A DNA stretch of 64,000 bases from [Lactobacillus] rogosae. Its GTDB lineage: Bacteria > Bacillota > Clostridia > Lachnospirales > Lachnospiraceae. Below are positions 17,464 through 25,121 of this stretch, piece by piece. Location of the stretch: contig FONU01000003.1 of assembly GCA_900112995.1 (NCBI GenBank), forward strand, positions 1 to 64,000. Reading direction: 5' to 3'. A program made the position numbers and the translations under genes. The notes below the pieces were generated by a model, which saw only the letters and a list, made by a program, of their open reading frames with translations, had not been told where the DNA came from and ran no database searches. Every line of letters begins with the position of its first letter. Position 1 is the stretch's first letter.

Positions 17464-18339
17464 TTAATTACTATATTTATTAATGATATAAGTTATAAAC
17501 TTTTCTGCACTGTCGGTTGTATAACTGCCTTTCTTCCATACTATGCCTATATTCTGGTTAATAACAGGACTTATAGGAATTCCTGTAGTACCAGAAAGAT
17601 TTTTTTGCAGTGATGAATAAAGAAATGCACCACCAAGATTATTACATATAAAGTTCCTTATTGTATATAGCTGACTTGCATGAAGAATGACATTCGGATT
17701 CACTCCAGCCCGCTTAAATGCGGTATCAAGTGTTTCATTCTGTACGGAGTCAGTATTATACATAATAAGAGGTTCGTTCTTAATCATCTCAATTGTCACC
17801 TCGTGGCATTTGGCAAGCGGGTGGCTTTTGGACACACAGAATACTATTTTGTCATTCATAACAGTGAAGGAATTAAGTTTGTCTATCTCATAAAAGTGCA
17901 TATTAACAAGGGCAAGGTCAAGTTTACCCTCCTGAACCATATTAGCAGCTCTTATAGAACCATACTCAAATAATTCAAATGATATATCTGGATATAATTC
18001 TTTAAAATCTGTTATTAACTGCGGAAAGAATATTGTGCTTAATAGCGGTGGTATTCCAATCTTTACAGTTGCTTTGCACTGTCCTAAGTCGTATAGCTGT
18101 TCTAAAGTATTATTATATTGTTCTAAAAGCACAACTGCCTTCTGGTAGAATAATTCCCCTTCTTTAGTAAGGGTTAAATGGTTCTTGGTCCTGTTAAACA
18201 GATTAATGGAAAACTCTTTCTCTAATTCTTTGATTGCACTTGATATGGCAGGCTGAGTCACATAAAGCTCAGCTGCTGCCTTTGTTATGCTGTGAAGTCT
18301 TGTAACAGCACAGAAATATTGTAACTGTACGATTTTCAT
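17464..18339 (-). CDS. LysR-family transcriptional regulator (probably of the tartrate genes)
   Basis: A 291-residue LysR regulator with an N-terminal winged helix (TKAAAELYVTQPAISSAIKE, residues 19-38) and a periplasmic-binding-like effector domain. It is divergent from the SLC13 carrier and tartrate dehydratase genes across a 309-base spacer, the usual arrangement for a LysR activator and its target. By analogy with TtdR of Escherichia coli I infer control of L-tartrate use. The PfoR-like gene 106 bases downstream could be a second target. Confidence 0.85.
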   Translation of the reverse strand: MKIVQLQYFCAVTRLHSITKAAAELYVTQPAISSAIKELEKEFSINLFNRTKNHLTLTKEGELFYQKAVVLLEQYNNTLEQLYDLGQCKATVKIGIPPLLSTIFFPQLITDFKELYPDISFELFEYGSIRAANMVQEGKLDLALVNMHFYEIDKLNSFTVMNDKIVFCVSKSHPLAKCHEVTIEMIKNEPLIMYNTDSVQNETLDTAFKRAGVNPNVILHASQLYTIRNFICNNLGGAFLYSSLQKNLSGTTGIPISPVINQNIGIVWKKGSYTTDSAEKFITYIINKYSN

Positions 18340-18648
18340 AGAATTTTGCTCCTGTTAAATGTATTAATAAGCTCATATAGCTCATATAAGGTAATATTTA
18401 TTTATAGTGTATACAGAACACATTTGTTAAGTATATATAAAATTATAATTAATTTGTTAAATATTATAGCATATATTTGGTGGTTTTGTCTAAAATTGGT
18501 TAAAAGTTATAAATTTTACTTATGAAAGTATTTCTTTTTGTAAATTTACAACAAGAAAATGTCTTTATATAATAAAATCAAGCAAAGGAAATAGAAAAGC
18601 CGGTAATAATATTTCTTAAGTAAATATATAGTAAATGGAGGAATTTTG
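18340..18648. other. Divergent regulatory spacer between LysR and SLC13 genes
   Basis: This 309-base AT-rich spacer has no open reading frame worth calling. It should hold the promoters of both genes and the LysR operator. TTGTTAA occurs twice (near 18426 and 18452) without a matching second half, so no Rex box is called. I see no clear T-N11-A dyad that stands out from the AT-rich background. Confidence 0.5.
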
Positions 18649-19914
18649 ATGAGTCACGCAACAATAACGTTAATATTTTTGTTGTTTGCAATCATAATGT
18701 TCATATGGGAGAAACTTCCACTTGGAGTAACATCAATGATAGTCTGCGTGGGGCTGGTTATCACAGGGGTTCTTGATTGGAAAACAGCTTTTTCAGGATT
18801 TATAGACAGTAATGTAATATTATTTGTAGCAATGTTTATAGTAGGTGGAGCATTATTTGAAACAGGAATGGCTAATAAGATAGGTGGAGTTGTAACACAT
18901 TTTGCTAAGTCAGAGAAACAGCTCATAATTGCAATTATGGTAATTGTAGGTGTTATGAGCGGGGTGTTATCAAACACTGGAACAGCAGCAGTTCTTATTC
19001 CGGTAGTAATCGGAATAGCAGCAAAGTCAGGTTATTCAAGGTCTAAACTTTTAATGCCGCTTGTATTTGCAGCTGCTATGGGAGGTAATCTCTCACTTAT
19101 AGGTGCACCGGGTAATCTTATCGCACAGTCAACTATGCAGGAGATTGGCAAGTCGTTTGGATTTTTCGATTATGCCAAGGTAGGCGTTCCAATATTAATA
19201 GCTGGAATAATATTCTTCGCATTAGTAGGATACAAATTATTACCAGATACAAAGCCAAGTGAGGACTCAGGTTATGGTAATAAGACAGATTTCAGTGATG
19301 TTCAAAAATGGAAGCAGTGGTTATCGCTTATAATACTTATCCTTACATTACTGGGGATGATATTTGAGGACAAGATTGGAATAAAGCTTTGCATAACAGG
19401 ATGTATCGGAGCTTTAGCATTGATAGTAACTGGTGTAATATCAGAAAAGCAGGCATTAAAGTCAATTGATTTAAAGACAATATTCTTATTCGGTGGAACA
19501 CTTTCATTAGCATCTGCACTTTCCAAATCAGGTGCAGGTGAGATGATAGCCAATAAGGTAATAGGACTTTTAGGAGATAATCCATCGCCATACCTTTTAA
19601 CATTTGTAGTATTTATGCTCTGCTGTGTATTAACTAACTTTATGAGTAACACAGCAACAACAGCACTTATGGCTCCTATATGTTTATCAATTGCCACAGG
19701 AATAGGTGCTGACCCAAGTGCAGTGCTTATGGCTTGTGTAATCGGCGGCTCTTGTGCATATGCAACACCTATTGGAATGCCAGCTAACACAATGGTAATA
19801 GGTGCAGGAGGTTATACATTTAAAGATTATGCCAAGGCAGGAATACCACTTATAGTAGTATCAACAATAGTAAGTATGATATTACTCCCAATTATGTATC
19901 CATTCTTCCCTTAA
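18649..19914 (+). CDS. SLC13/DASS-type anion permease, candidate tartrate or dicarboxylate carrier
   Basis: A 421-residue integral membrane protein with about 11 segments. The two SNT-like signatures of the DASS family are visible: VLSNTGTAAVLIPVV near residue 107 and MSNTATTALMAPICLS near residue 331; GAPGNLIAQS and PIGMPANTMVIG follow them. Members move di- or tricarboxylates or sulfate. Its position before ttdA-ttdB points to L-tartrate (compare TtdT). GGAGG lies seven bases before ATG 18649. The gap to ttdA is 174 bases, so an internal promoter is possible. Confidence 0.85.
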   Translation: MSHATITLIFLLFAIIMFIWEKLPLGVTSMIVCVGLVITGVLDWKTAFSGFIDSNVILFVAMFIVGGALFETGMANKIGGVVTHFAKSEKQLIIAIMVIVGVMSGVLSNTGTAAVLIPVVIGIAAKSGYSRSKLLMPLVFAAAMGGNLSLIGAPGNLIAQSTMQEIGKSFGFFDYAKVGVPILIAGIIFFALVGYKLLPDTKPSEDSGYGNKTDFSDVQKWKQWLSLIILILTLLGMIFEDKIGIKLCITGCIGALALIVTGVISEKQALKSIDLKTIFLFGGTLSLASALSKSGAGEMIANKVIGLLGDNPSPYLLTFVVFMLCCVLTNFMSNTATTALMAPICLSIATGIGADPSAVLMACVIGGSCAYATPIGMPANTMVIGAGGYTFKDYAKAGIPLIVVSTIVSMILLPIMYPFFP

Positions 19915-20088
19915 GCTTAGCAGATTAAGTCAGGTATTATGCAAATTAAGATAAGCATAAAGCTGATTGAACTGAATATAATAATCAGGTTTAAAGCAAG
20001 AGAAGATTGATAAATATTACAACATAAAAGATAAAAAGACTAATTAAATTAACAAAATATTTTATAAGGATTTGAAGGAGGAATTAAT

Positions 20089-20988
20089 ATGTCAAAAGAA
20101 GCACAGGTAAAACAGCTTACAGATTATATGGCAAAGTTTATTGCCTATACAGCTAAGAAATTACCAGATGATGTAATTGCAAAGCTTGAGGAGTTAAGAG
20201 ATAAGGAAGATAGTCCGTTATCGAAGACAATCTACAACACAATGTTTGAGAACCAGAAGTTAGCAGTAGAGCTTAACAGGCCAAGCTGTCAGGATACAGG
20301 TGTGTTACAGTTCTGGGTAAAATGTGGAACTAAGTTCCCACTTATAGATGAACTTGAGGGACTTCTTAAAGAAGCAGTTGTACAGGCAACATTTGAAGCA
20401 CCATTAAGACATAATAGTGTAGAAACATTTGATGAATATAATACAGGTAAGAATGTTGGTAAGGGAACACCTACAGTATTCTGGGATATTGTTCCTGACA
20501 GCGACCAGTGTGAAATCTATACATATATGGCTGGCGGTGGCTGTACACTTCCAGGTAAGGCTATGGTACTTATGCCAGGTGAAGGTTACGAAGGTGTTAC
20601 TAAATTCGTATTAGATGTAATGACAAGCTATGGACTTAATGCATGTCCTCCACTTTTAGTTGGTGTTGGTGTTGCAACTTCTGTAGAGACAGCTGCATTA
20701 CTTTCAAAGAAAGCACTTATGAGACCAATTGGATCACATAATGATAATGAGAGAGCTGCCAAGATGGAAAGACTTCTTGAAGATGGAATTAACTCTATAG
20801 GCTTAGGACCTCAGGGTATGGGCGGAAAATATTCTGTTATGGGTGTTAATATTGAAAATACAGCACGCCACCCATCAGCAATAGGTGTAGCCGTTAATGT
20901 TGGCTGCTGGAGCCATAGAAGAGGCCATATTATCTTTGATAAAGACCTTAATTATACAATTACAACACATTCGGAGGTGACTTTATAA
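20089..20988 (+). CDS. ttdA: L(+)-tartrate dehydratase, alpha subunit
   Basis: A 299-residue class I fumarase-type alpha subunit. It follows TtdA almost throughout: RPSCQDTG, the stretch [29 protein letters not shown] and [14 protein letters not shown]. The [4Fe-4S] ligands would be C67, C186 and C273. With the beta subunit it turns L-tartrate into oxaloacetate, anaerobically and oxygen-sensitively. The related fumarase alpha subunit is the alternative; the likeness to TtdA and the adjacent carrier and LysR gene favour tartrate. AAGGAGG precedes the start. Confidence 0.85.
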   Translation: MSKEAQVKQLTDYMAKFIAYTAKKLPDDVIAKLEELRDKEDSPLSKTIYNTMFENQKLAVELNRPSCQDTGVLQFWVKCGTKFPLIDELEGLLKEAVVQATFEAPLRHNSVETFDEYNTGKNVGKGTPTVFWDIVPDSDQCEIYTYMAGGGCTLPGKAMVLMPGEGYEGVTKFVLDVMTSYGLNACPPLLVGVGVATSVETAALLSKKALMRPIGSHNDNERAAKMERLLEDGINSIGLGPQGMGGKYSVMGVNIENTARHPSAIGVAVNVGCWSHRRGHIIFDKDLNYTITTHSEVTL

Positions 20989-21614
20989 TGGTAGAGATGA
21001 GAAATGGTAAAAAGGTACTTATTACTCCTGTATCTGCAGAGGATTTAAAGGATATTAAAGTTGGTGACATCGTATATCTTGATGGCAGTATGACAACCTG
21101 CCGTGATGTTGCACACAGAAGATTGGTGGAAGAAGGAAGAGAACTTCCTGTAGATGTAAGAAATAATGCTATATTCCACGCAGGTCCAATTATCAGACCA
21201 TTAGAGAATGACAAGTTCGAGATGGTATCTGTAGGACCAACAACAAGTATGAGAATGGAGAAGTTCGAGTACGAATTTGTTAAGCTTACAGGAGTAAGAG
21301 TTATTATTGGAAAAGGAGGTATGAAAGAGAACACAGAGAGAGCCTGCAAAGAATTCGGTGCTATTCATTGTGTATTTCCAGCAGGAAATGCAGTTGTGGC
21401 AGCTACAGAAGTAGAAGAAATTGTAAGAGCAGAATGGCGTGATTTGGGAATGCCTGAAACACTCTGGAACTGCCGAGTTAAGGAATTTGGCCCACTTATC
21501 GTATCAATAGATACACAGGGCAACAATATGTTCGAGGAGAACAAAGTTATATTCAACCAGAAGAAAGATAAAGCTATAGAGGAAATCTCTAAGCAGGTTG
21601 GATTTATTAAATAA
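20988..21614 (+). CDS. ttdB: L(+)-tartrate dehydratase, beta subunit
   Basis: A 208-residue beta subunit (swivelling Fe-S hydro-lyase domain). [45 protein letters not shown] and [17 protein letters not shown] follow TtdB. The ATG overlaps the last base of the ttdA stop codon (TAATG) and GGAGGTGA lies seven bases upstream inside ttdA, so translation is probably coupled for 1:1 assembly. A second in-frame ATG at 20997 is less likely. Confidence 0.87.
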   Translation: MVEMRNGKKVLITPVSAEDLKDIKVGDIVYLDGSMTTCRDVAHRRLVEEGRELPVDVRNNAIFHAGPIIRPLENDKFEMVSVGPTTSMRMEKFEYEFVKLTGVRVIIGKGGMKENTERACKEFGAIHCVFPAGNAVVAATEVEEIVRAEWRDLGMPETLWNCRVKEFGPLIVSIDTQGNNMFEENKVIFNQKKDKAIEEISKQVGFIK

Positions 21615-21826
21615 TTCAGCTGAATAACAGCGATATCTGACAAATAATCAAACTGATTATGAAGGATATATACGTTGTGTATAATGTGCAATACACAATG
21701 TTTATATATAGAACGAGCATAGGTTATATAGCAATGTGATTATTTATATAACATATGTTTGTTCAAAATATAATAATGCTGGTGCAAACAACTTCTAACC
21801 AGTAATAAATGGTGTATAATCATCGG

Positions 21827-21864
21827 TAAATTATGGTTTGTAATTGCCAATAAACCATAATTTA
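21827..21864. other. Perfect 13-bp inverted repeat
   Basis: TAAATTATGGTTT at 21827-21839 and its exact complement at 21852-21864, with a 12-base loop. An A-rich stretch follows on the plus strand, so it is not a plus-strand terminator. It could be a protein-binding dyad or part of a small RNA. Confidence 0.5.
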
Positions 21865-21940
21865 TAAAAACACAATACAAAAGATAAAGTATTAATCTAT
21901 ATTTATACTTACATTAAACCTAAACCTAATATTAAAGGCA

Positions 21941-21988
21941 GAGGGCTGTTGCATCAAAGTCAAAAGATGTAACAGTCCTTTGTTTTAT
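21941..21988 (+). terminator. Terminator-like hairpin
   Basis: GGGCTGTTGCATC pairs with GATGTAACAGTCC using two G-U pairs, followed by TTTGTTTTAT. It ends whatever is transcribed from the tartrate operon or from the region between. Confidence 0.75.
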
Positions 21989-22071
21989 ATAATGTATATA
22001 AAATGATTAAGATTAATAGTGTATACAAAAATGCATAAAAAAGATGGATAGAAAAAGAACAATAAAAAAGA

Positions 22072-23088
22072 ATGGGGGTATGTTATATTAATAGATATAG
22101 GAAAATAATATTATTATCTCTTAAAATAGGAATAGGCAGCAGTCTTTCACTTTATACGGCACAGAAATTGGGACTTAATTACGCAGTATCGGCTGGAACT
22201 ATAACGTTGCTTTCACTTATGAATTCAAAGTGGGAAACAATAAGACTTTCTGGAAGCAGGATAGCTTCATTTTTAATAACAGTACTTGCAGGATGGATTT
22301 TATTTACCAATATTAGCAGTATGTGGATAGCATATGGAATATTGCTGATATTTAGTGTGTTTATGGCGGAGATACTTAACTGGAGAGCGACAATATCCGT
22401 TAATGGTGTTATAGCGGCACACCTTGTTACTTATGAGAATTTTAATGATATGGCGGTATGGAACGAACTGGGGATTGTTCTTGTTGGAGTTGGTTTTGCA
22501 ATAGTGTTTAATCTTTTTAATGGCAATTATGAGCATAAAAAGCATATTGTTGTTAATATGAGGGAGATTGAAAATAAAATGCAGATGTTTATATACGCAC
22601 TTTCAGCTTATTTATCAAATAAAAAAATGGAGATAAATGTATGGGACAATATAAAAACATTGGAAGAGGATATACAGGATTGCATAAAAGAAGCATATGA
22701 GTACCAGAATAATACATTTTATTCACATCCGGAATATTATATATCATACTTTGAATTAAGAAAGAACCAGTGTCAGATATTACATAATCTTCATTATGAA
22801 ATGAAAAAGATGCGAACTATGCCGAAAAATGCTAAAATAGTTGCAGAGTATTTATTGTATCTGGCTGATAACATAACAGAATTTAATAATCCAGAGGAAC
22901 AGCTTGTTAGGTTAAAAGGCTTGATTTCGCATTTAAAGAATGAAGAACTGCCAGTGACAAGAGAAGAATTTGAAAGTGGTGCGTTGTTATATCATGTGTT
23001 AATGGATATAGAAGATTTTCTGTTATACAAACAGCATTTTATAAATAATCTTGATAAGATACAAAGAAAACATTACTGGAAAGGTTAA
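22072..23088 (+). CDS. Aromatic acid exporter (ArAE/FUSC-like) family membrane protein
   Basis: A 338-residue protein. Residues 10-155 hold about five hydrophobic segments (TLLSLMNSKWETIRLSGSR is the conserved cytoplasmic loop). Residues 160-338 form a soluble helical domain with conserved FYSHPEYYISYFELRKNQ. This is the ArAE_1 plus ArAE_1-C architecture seen in Firmicutes; the substrate is unknown. The start is uncertain: ATG 22072 overlaps a GGGGG run that could itself be the ribosome site for a later non-ATG start. The two-component genes begin six bases after its stop, so they may be cotranscribed. Confidence 0.78.
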   Translation: MGVCYINRYRKIILLSLKIGIGSSLSLYTAQKLGLNYAVSAGTITLLSLMNSKWETIRLSGSRIASFLITVLAGWILFTNISSMWIAYGILLIFSVFMAEILNWRATISVNGVIAAHLVTYENFNDMAVWNELGIVLVGVGFAIVFNLFNGNYEHKKHIVVNMREIENKMQMFIYALSAYLSNKKMEINVWDNIKTLEEDIQDCIKEAYEYQNNTFYSHPEYYISYFELRKNQCQILHNLHYEMKKMRTMPKNAKIVAEYLLYLADNITEFNNPEEQLVRLKGLISHLKNEELPVTREEFESGALLYHVLMDIEDFLLYKQHFINNLDKIQRKHYWKG

Positions 23089-23094
23089 GGGATA

Positions 23095-23805
23095 ATGGCA
23101 GTAATAAATATATTAGAAGATGATGAAGTTATAAGAGGACAGTTATCACAGCTTCTGCGTGATAAAGGATATGAGGTTATAGAAAGTGCTGATATCAGTA
23201 GTTTTAATAAAATTGATAGGGAGAATACAGACTTATACCTTTTAGATGTGTATTTACCAGACGGAGATGGATTTAGTGTATGCGAAAAGCTTCGCAGTGA
23301 AGGCTGTGTGACACCGGTTATATTCTTAACTTCGTGCGATGATGAGGACAGCATAACAAAAGGGCTTGATATAGGCGGTGATGATTATATAACGAAGCCT
23401 TTCAGGGTATCTGAGCTTTTATCAAGAATAAGTGCCAATTTAAGAAGACAGGCTATGCTTGATAAAAGTATTTCCAATATGGATAAAAGCAATTCTAATA
23501 TATATACATTAGGTTCGCTTGTTATTAATTTTGATAATCTTACAATAAAGAAAGCTGCGAAGGATATACAGTTATCACCTACAGAATTTGCATTATTAGA
23601 GATACTTGTATGTAACCGCGGCCTTATTGTGAGAAGAGAAGTATTTTTTCAGAAATTATGGGACAGGACGGGAACATTTGTTGAGGATAATACTTTGACA
23701 GTAACAGTGAGCAGGTTAAAGACCAAGCTTGGGAAAATGGATAATTCGGACAAGAATTATATAGATACTATAAGAGGAGTGGGATACAGATGGAGAGAGC
23801 GTTAA
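23095..23805 (+). CDS. OmpR-family response regulator
   Basis: A 236-residue response regulator. The receiver has acidic residues in LEDDE, phospho-acceptor D51 in LLDVYLPD, and the conserved KPF at the end of the domain. The C-terminal winged helix carries LSPTEFALLEILVCNRG and TLTVTVSRLKTKLG. Its stop overlaps the start of the histidine kinase by 16 bases. The pair is followed by an ABC exporter, and tandem 11-bp-spaced repeats in front of the exporter are its probable binding site. Confidence 0.92.
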   Translation: MAVINILEDDEVIRGQLSQLLRDKGYEVIESADISSFNKIDRENTDLYLLDVYLPDGDGFSVCEKLRSEGCVTPVIFLTSCDDEDSITKGLDIGGDDYITKPFRVSELLSRISANLRRQAMLDKSISNMDKSNSNIYTLGSLVINFDNLTIKKAAKDIQLSPTEFALLEILVCNRGLIVRREVFFQKLWDRTGTFVEDNTLTVTVSRLKTKLGKMDNSDKNYIDTIRGVGYRWRER

Positions 23806-25013
23806 AAAAGAGATTATATGTGTATACAATAGGTATGTTTCTTGCAACTGTGGTGGTAGTATCAGTTATCACAATATATTATGAATACAGGGTAAGATAT
23901 ATGGCGACAACCCTGTATGGTGTCAATAAAGAAGCAGGCAAACAGCTTCTGTACATATTATTTTATGGAAGACAAGGCAACACAGTTACAGCAGATTATT
24001 CGGCTATATTGCAGGAGGCAGGTTATACAAGAAATGGTGCGTGGTATATGTTCTTATATGGTGGGGAATATATTCCATTTGCTGTAATTATTGGAATTAT
24101 GGTTATACTGCTTGCTTTTACAATATATAATATTGTAAAAATCGGATATAATGATGTGTACTCATATATGAATAAATTAAAGGAAGATAATGAGAATATA
24201 TCAAAAGAACTTGGTGCGTACAGAACATATATGGAGAAGCGTAGCAGACAGTTACAGGATTTTACGGAAAATATAGCACATCAGATAAAGACACCGCTTA
24301 CAGCGTTAAGCCTGTCGCTTGATATGATGGAGGAACAGCTTAACGCCAATATGTCACAGTTACAGATTAATTCCGATATGTCAGGGGAAAAGTCAGAAGC
24401 GGAGACTGGAAAAGGGTTTACAGATACAGGTCTGTCCAATAATGAAAAGCTTATTAATAATCTGAATGAATGTTTCAGGCAGACATACAGGATAAGGGAT
24501 TTTATCACAAGGCTGTTGAAATTAAGCCGAATGGAGTCGGGGAAGATTGTATTAACAGAAGATGATATTAATGTTAATGAATTTATTAATGAAGTCATAT
24601 CAGAAGTGCCTGTTGTTAATAATTGTAATATAACTTCATATTGTAATGATGAATATTACTTTATTAATGCAGATGAGGAGTGGCTGTTGGAAGCATTTAT
24701 TAATATAGTACAGAATTGCAGTGAAGAAGCAGAAAATGTGGATATAAATGCCGTATGCAATGCTGATAAGTGCATTATAACAATAAAAGATGATGGAAAT
24801 GGAATTGCTAAGGATAAGCTTGATAATATATTTAACAGGTTCGAGAGTGGAAAAAGCTATAATTCCCTGCATACAGGAATAGGCCTTAATCTTTCAAAGC
24901 TTATAATTGAGGCACATCACGGAAGCGTAAGTGTCAATAATAATGAAGACGGCAGGGGAGTAAGCTTCAGGATAATTATACCTAAATATAATATGAAAAG
25001 AAAAGCAAAATAA
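23790..25013 (+). CDS. Membrane sensor histidine kinase
   Basis: A 407-residue kinase with two membrane segments (about 10-30 and 95-117) around a short extracellular loop of some 65 residues. The dimerisation helix carries H164 in ENIAHQIKTPLTAL. The ATPase domain has N-box FINIVQNCSEEA, G1 DDGNGIAKDKL and G2 TGIGLNLSKLI. The ~35-residue stretch LNANMSQLQINSDMSGEKSE onward is an insertion inside the HisKA helices. It overlaps the regulator gene and precedes an ABC exporter, like systems sensing cell-envelope peptides. Confidence 0.9.
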   Translation: MERALKKRLYVYTIGMFLATVVVVSVITIYYEYRVRYMATTLYGVNKEAGKQLLYILFYGRQGNTVTADYSAILQEAGYTRNGAWYMFLYGGEYIPFAVIIGIMVILLAFTIYNIVKIGYNDVYSYMNKLKEDNENISKELGAYRTYMEKRSRQLQDFTENIAHQIKTPLTALSLSLDMMEEQLNANMSQLQINSDMSGEKSEAETGKGFTDTGLSNNEKLINNLNECFRQTYRIRDFITRLLKLSRMESGKIVLTEDDINVNEFINEVISEVPVVNNCNITSYCNDEYYFINADEEWLLEAFINIVQNCSEEAENVDINAVCNADKCIITIKDDGNGIAKDKLDNIFNRFESGKSYNSLHTGIGLNLSKLIIEAHHGSVSVNNNEDGRGVSFRIIIPKYNMKRKAK

Positions 25014-25037
25014 TAACTATACCAATATAATAACGAT

Positions 25038-25057
25038 TGTAAGATTGCTGTAAGATT
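25038..25057 (+). promoter_or_regulatory. Tandem response-regulator binding repeats before the exporter genes
   Basis: TGTAAGATT occurs at 25038-25046 and again at 25049-25057, exactly 11 bases apart, the spacing used by OmpR-family dimers on one face of the helix. A TATAAC box follows near 25074. It lies between the kinase and the ABC permease, so the regulator probably controls the exporter. Confidence 0.6.
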
Positions 25058-25121
25058 CATAGGGTATTCTAGTTATAACCTAAAAGAAAGGAGTGGCTGG
25101 TATTAATATCAGAGTAATGAC

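Larger units (their letters stand above)
21615..22071. other. 457-base intergenic region rich in hairpins
   Basis: No gene is supported here. It holds three self-complementary elements: an 8-bp hairpin at 21675-21698, a perfect 13-bp hairpin at 21827-21864 and a terminator at 21941-21988. The terminator is about 330 bases past the ttdB stop, unusually far, so the region may encode a small RNA or a long 3' untranslated region. Confidence 0.5.

Noticed and set aside
18420-18470. Rex box in the tartrate regulator spacer
   Set aside because: TTGTTAA half-sites occur, but no TTAACAA partner lies four bases away.
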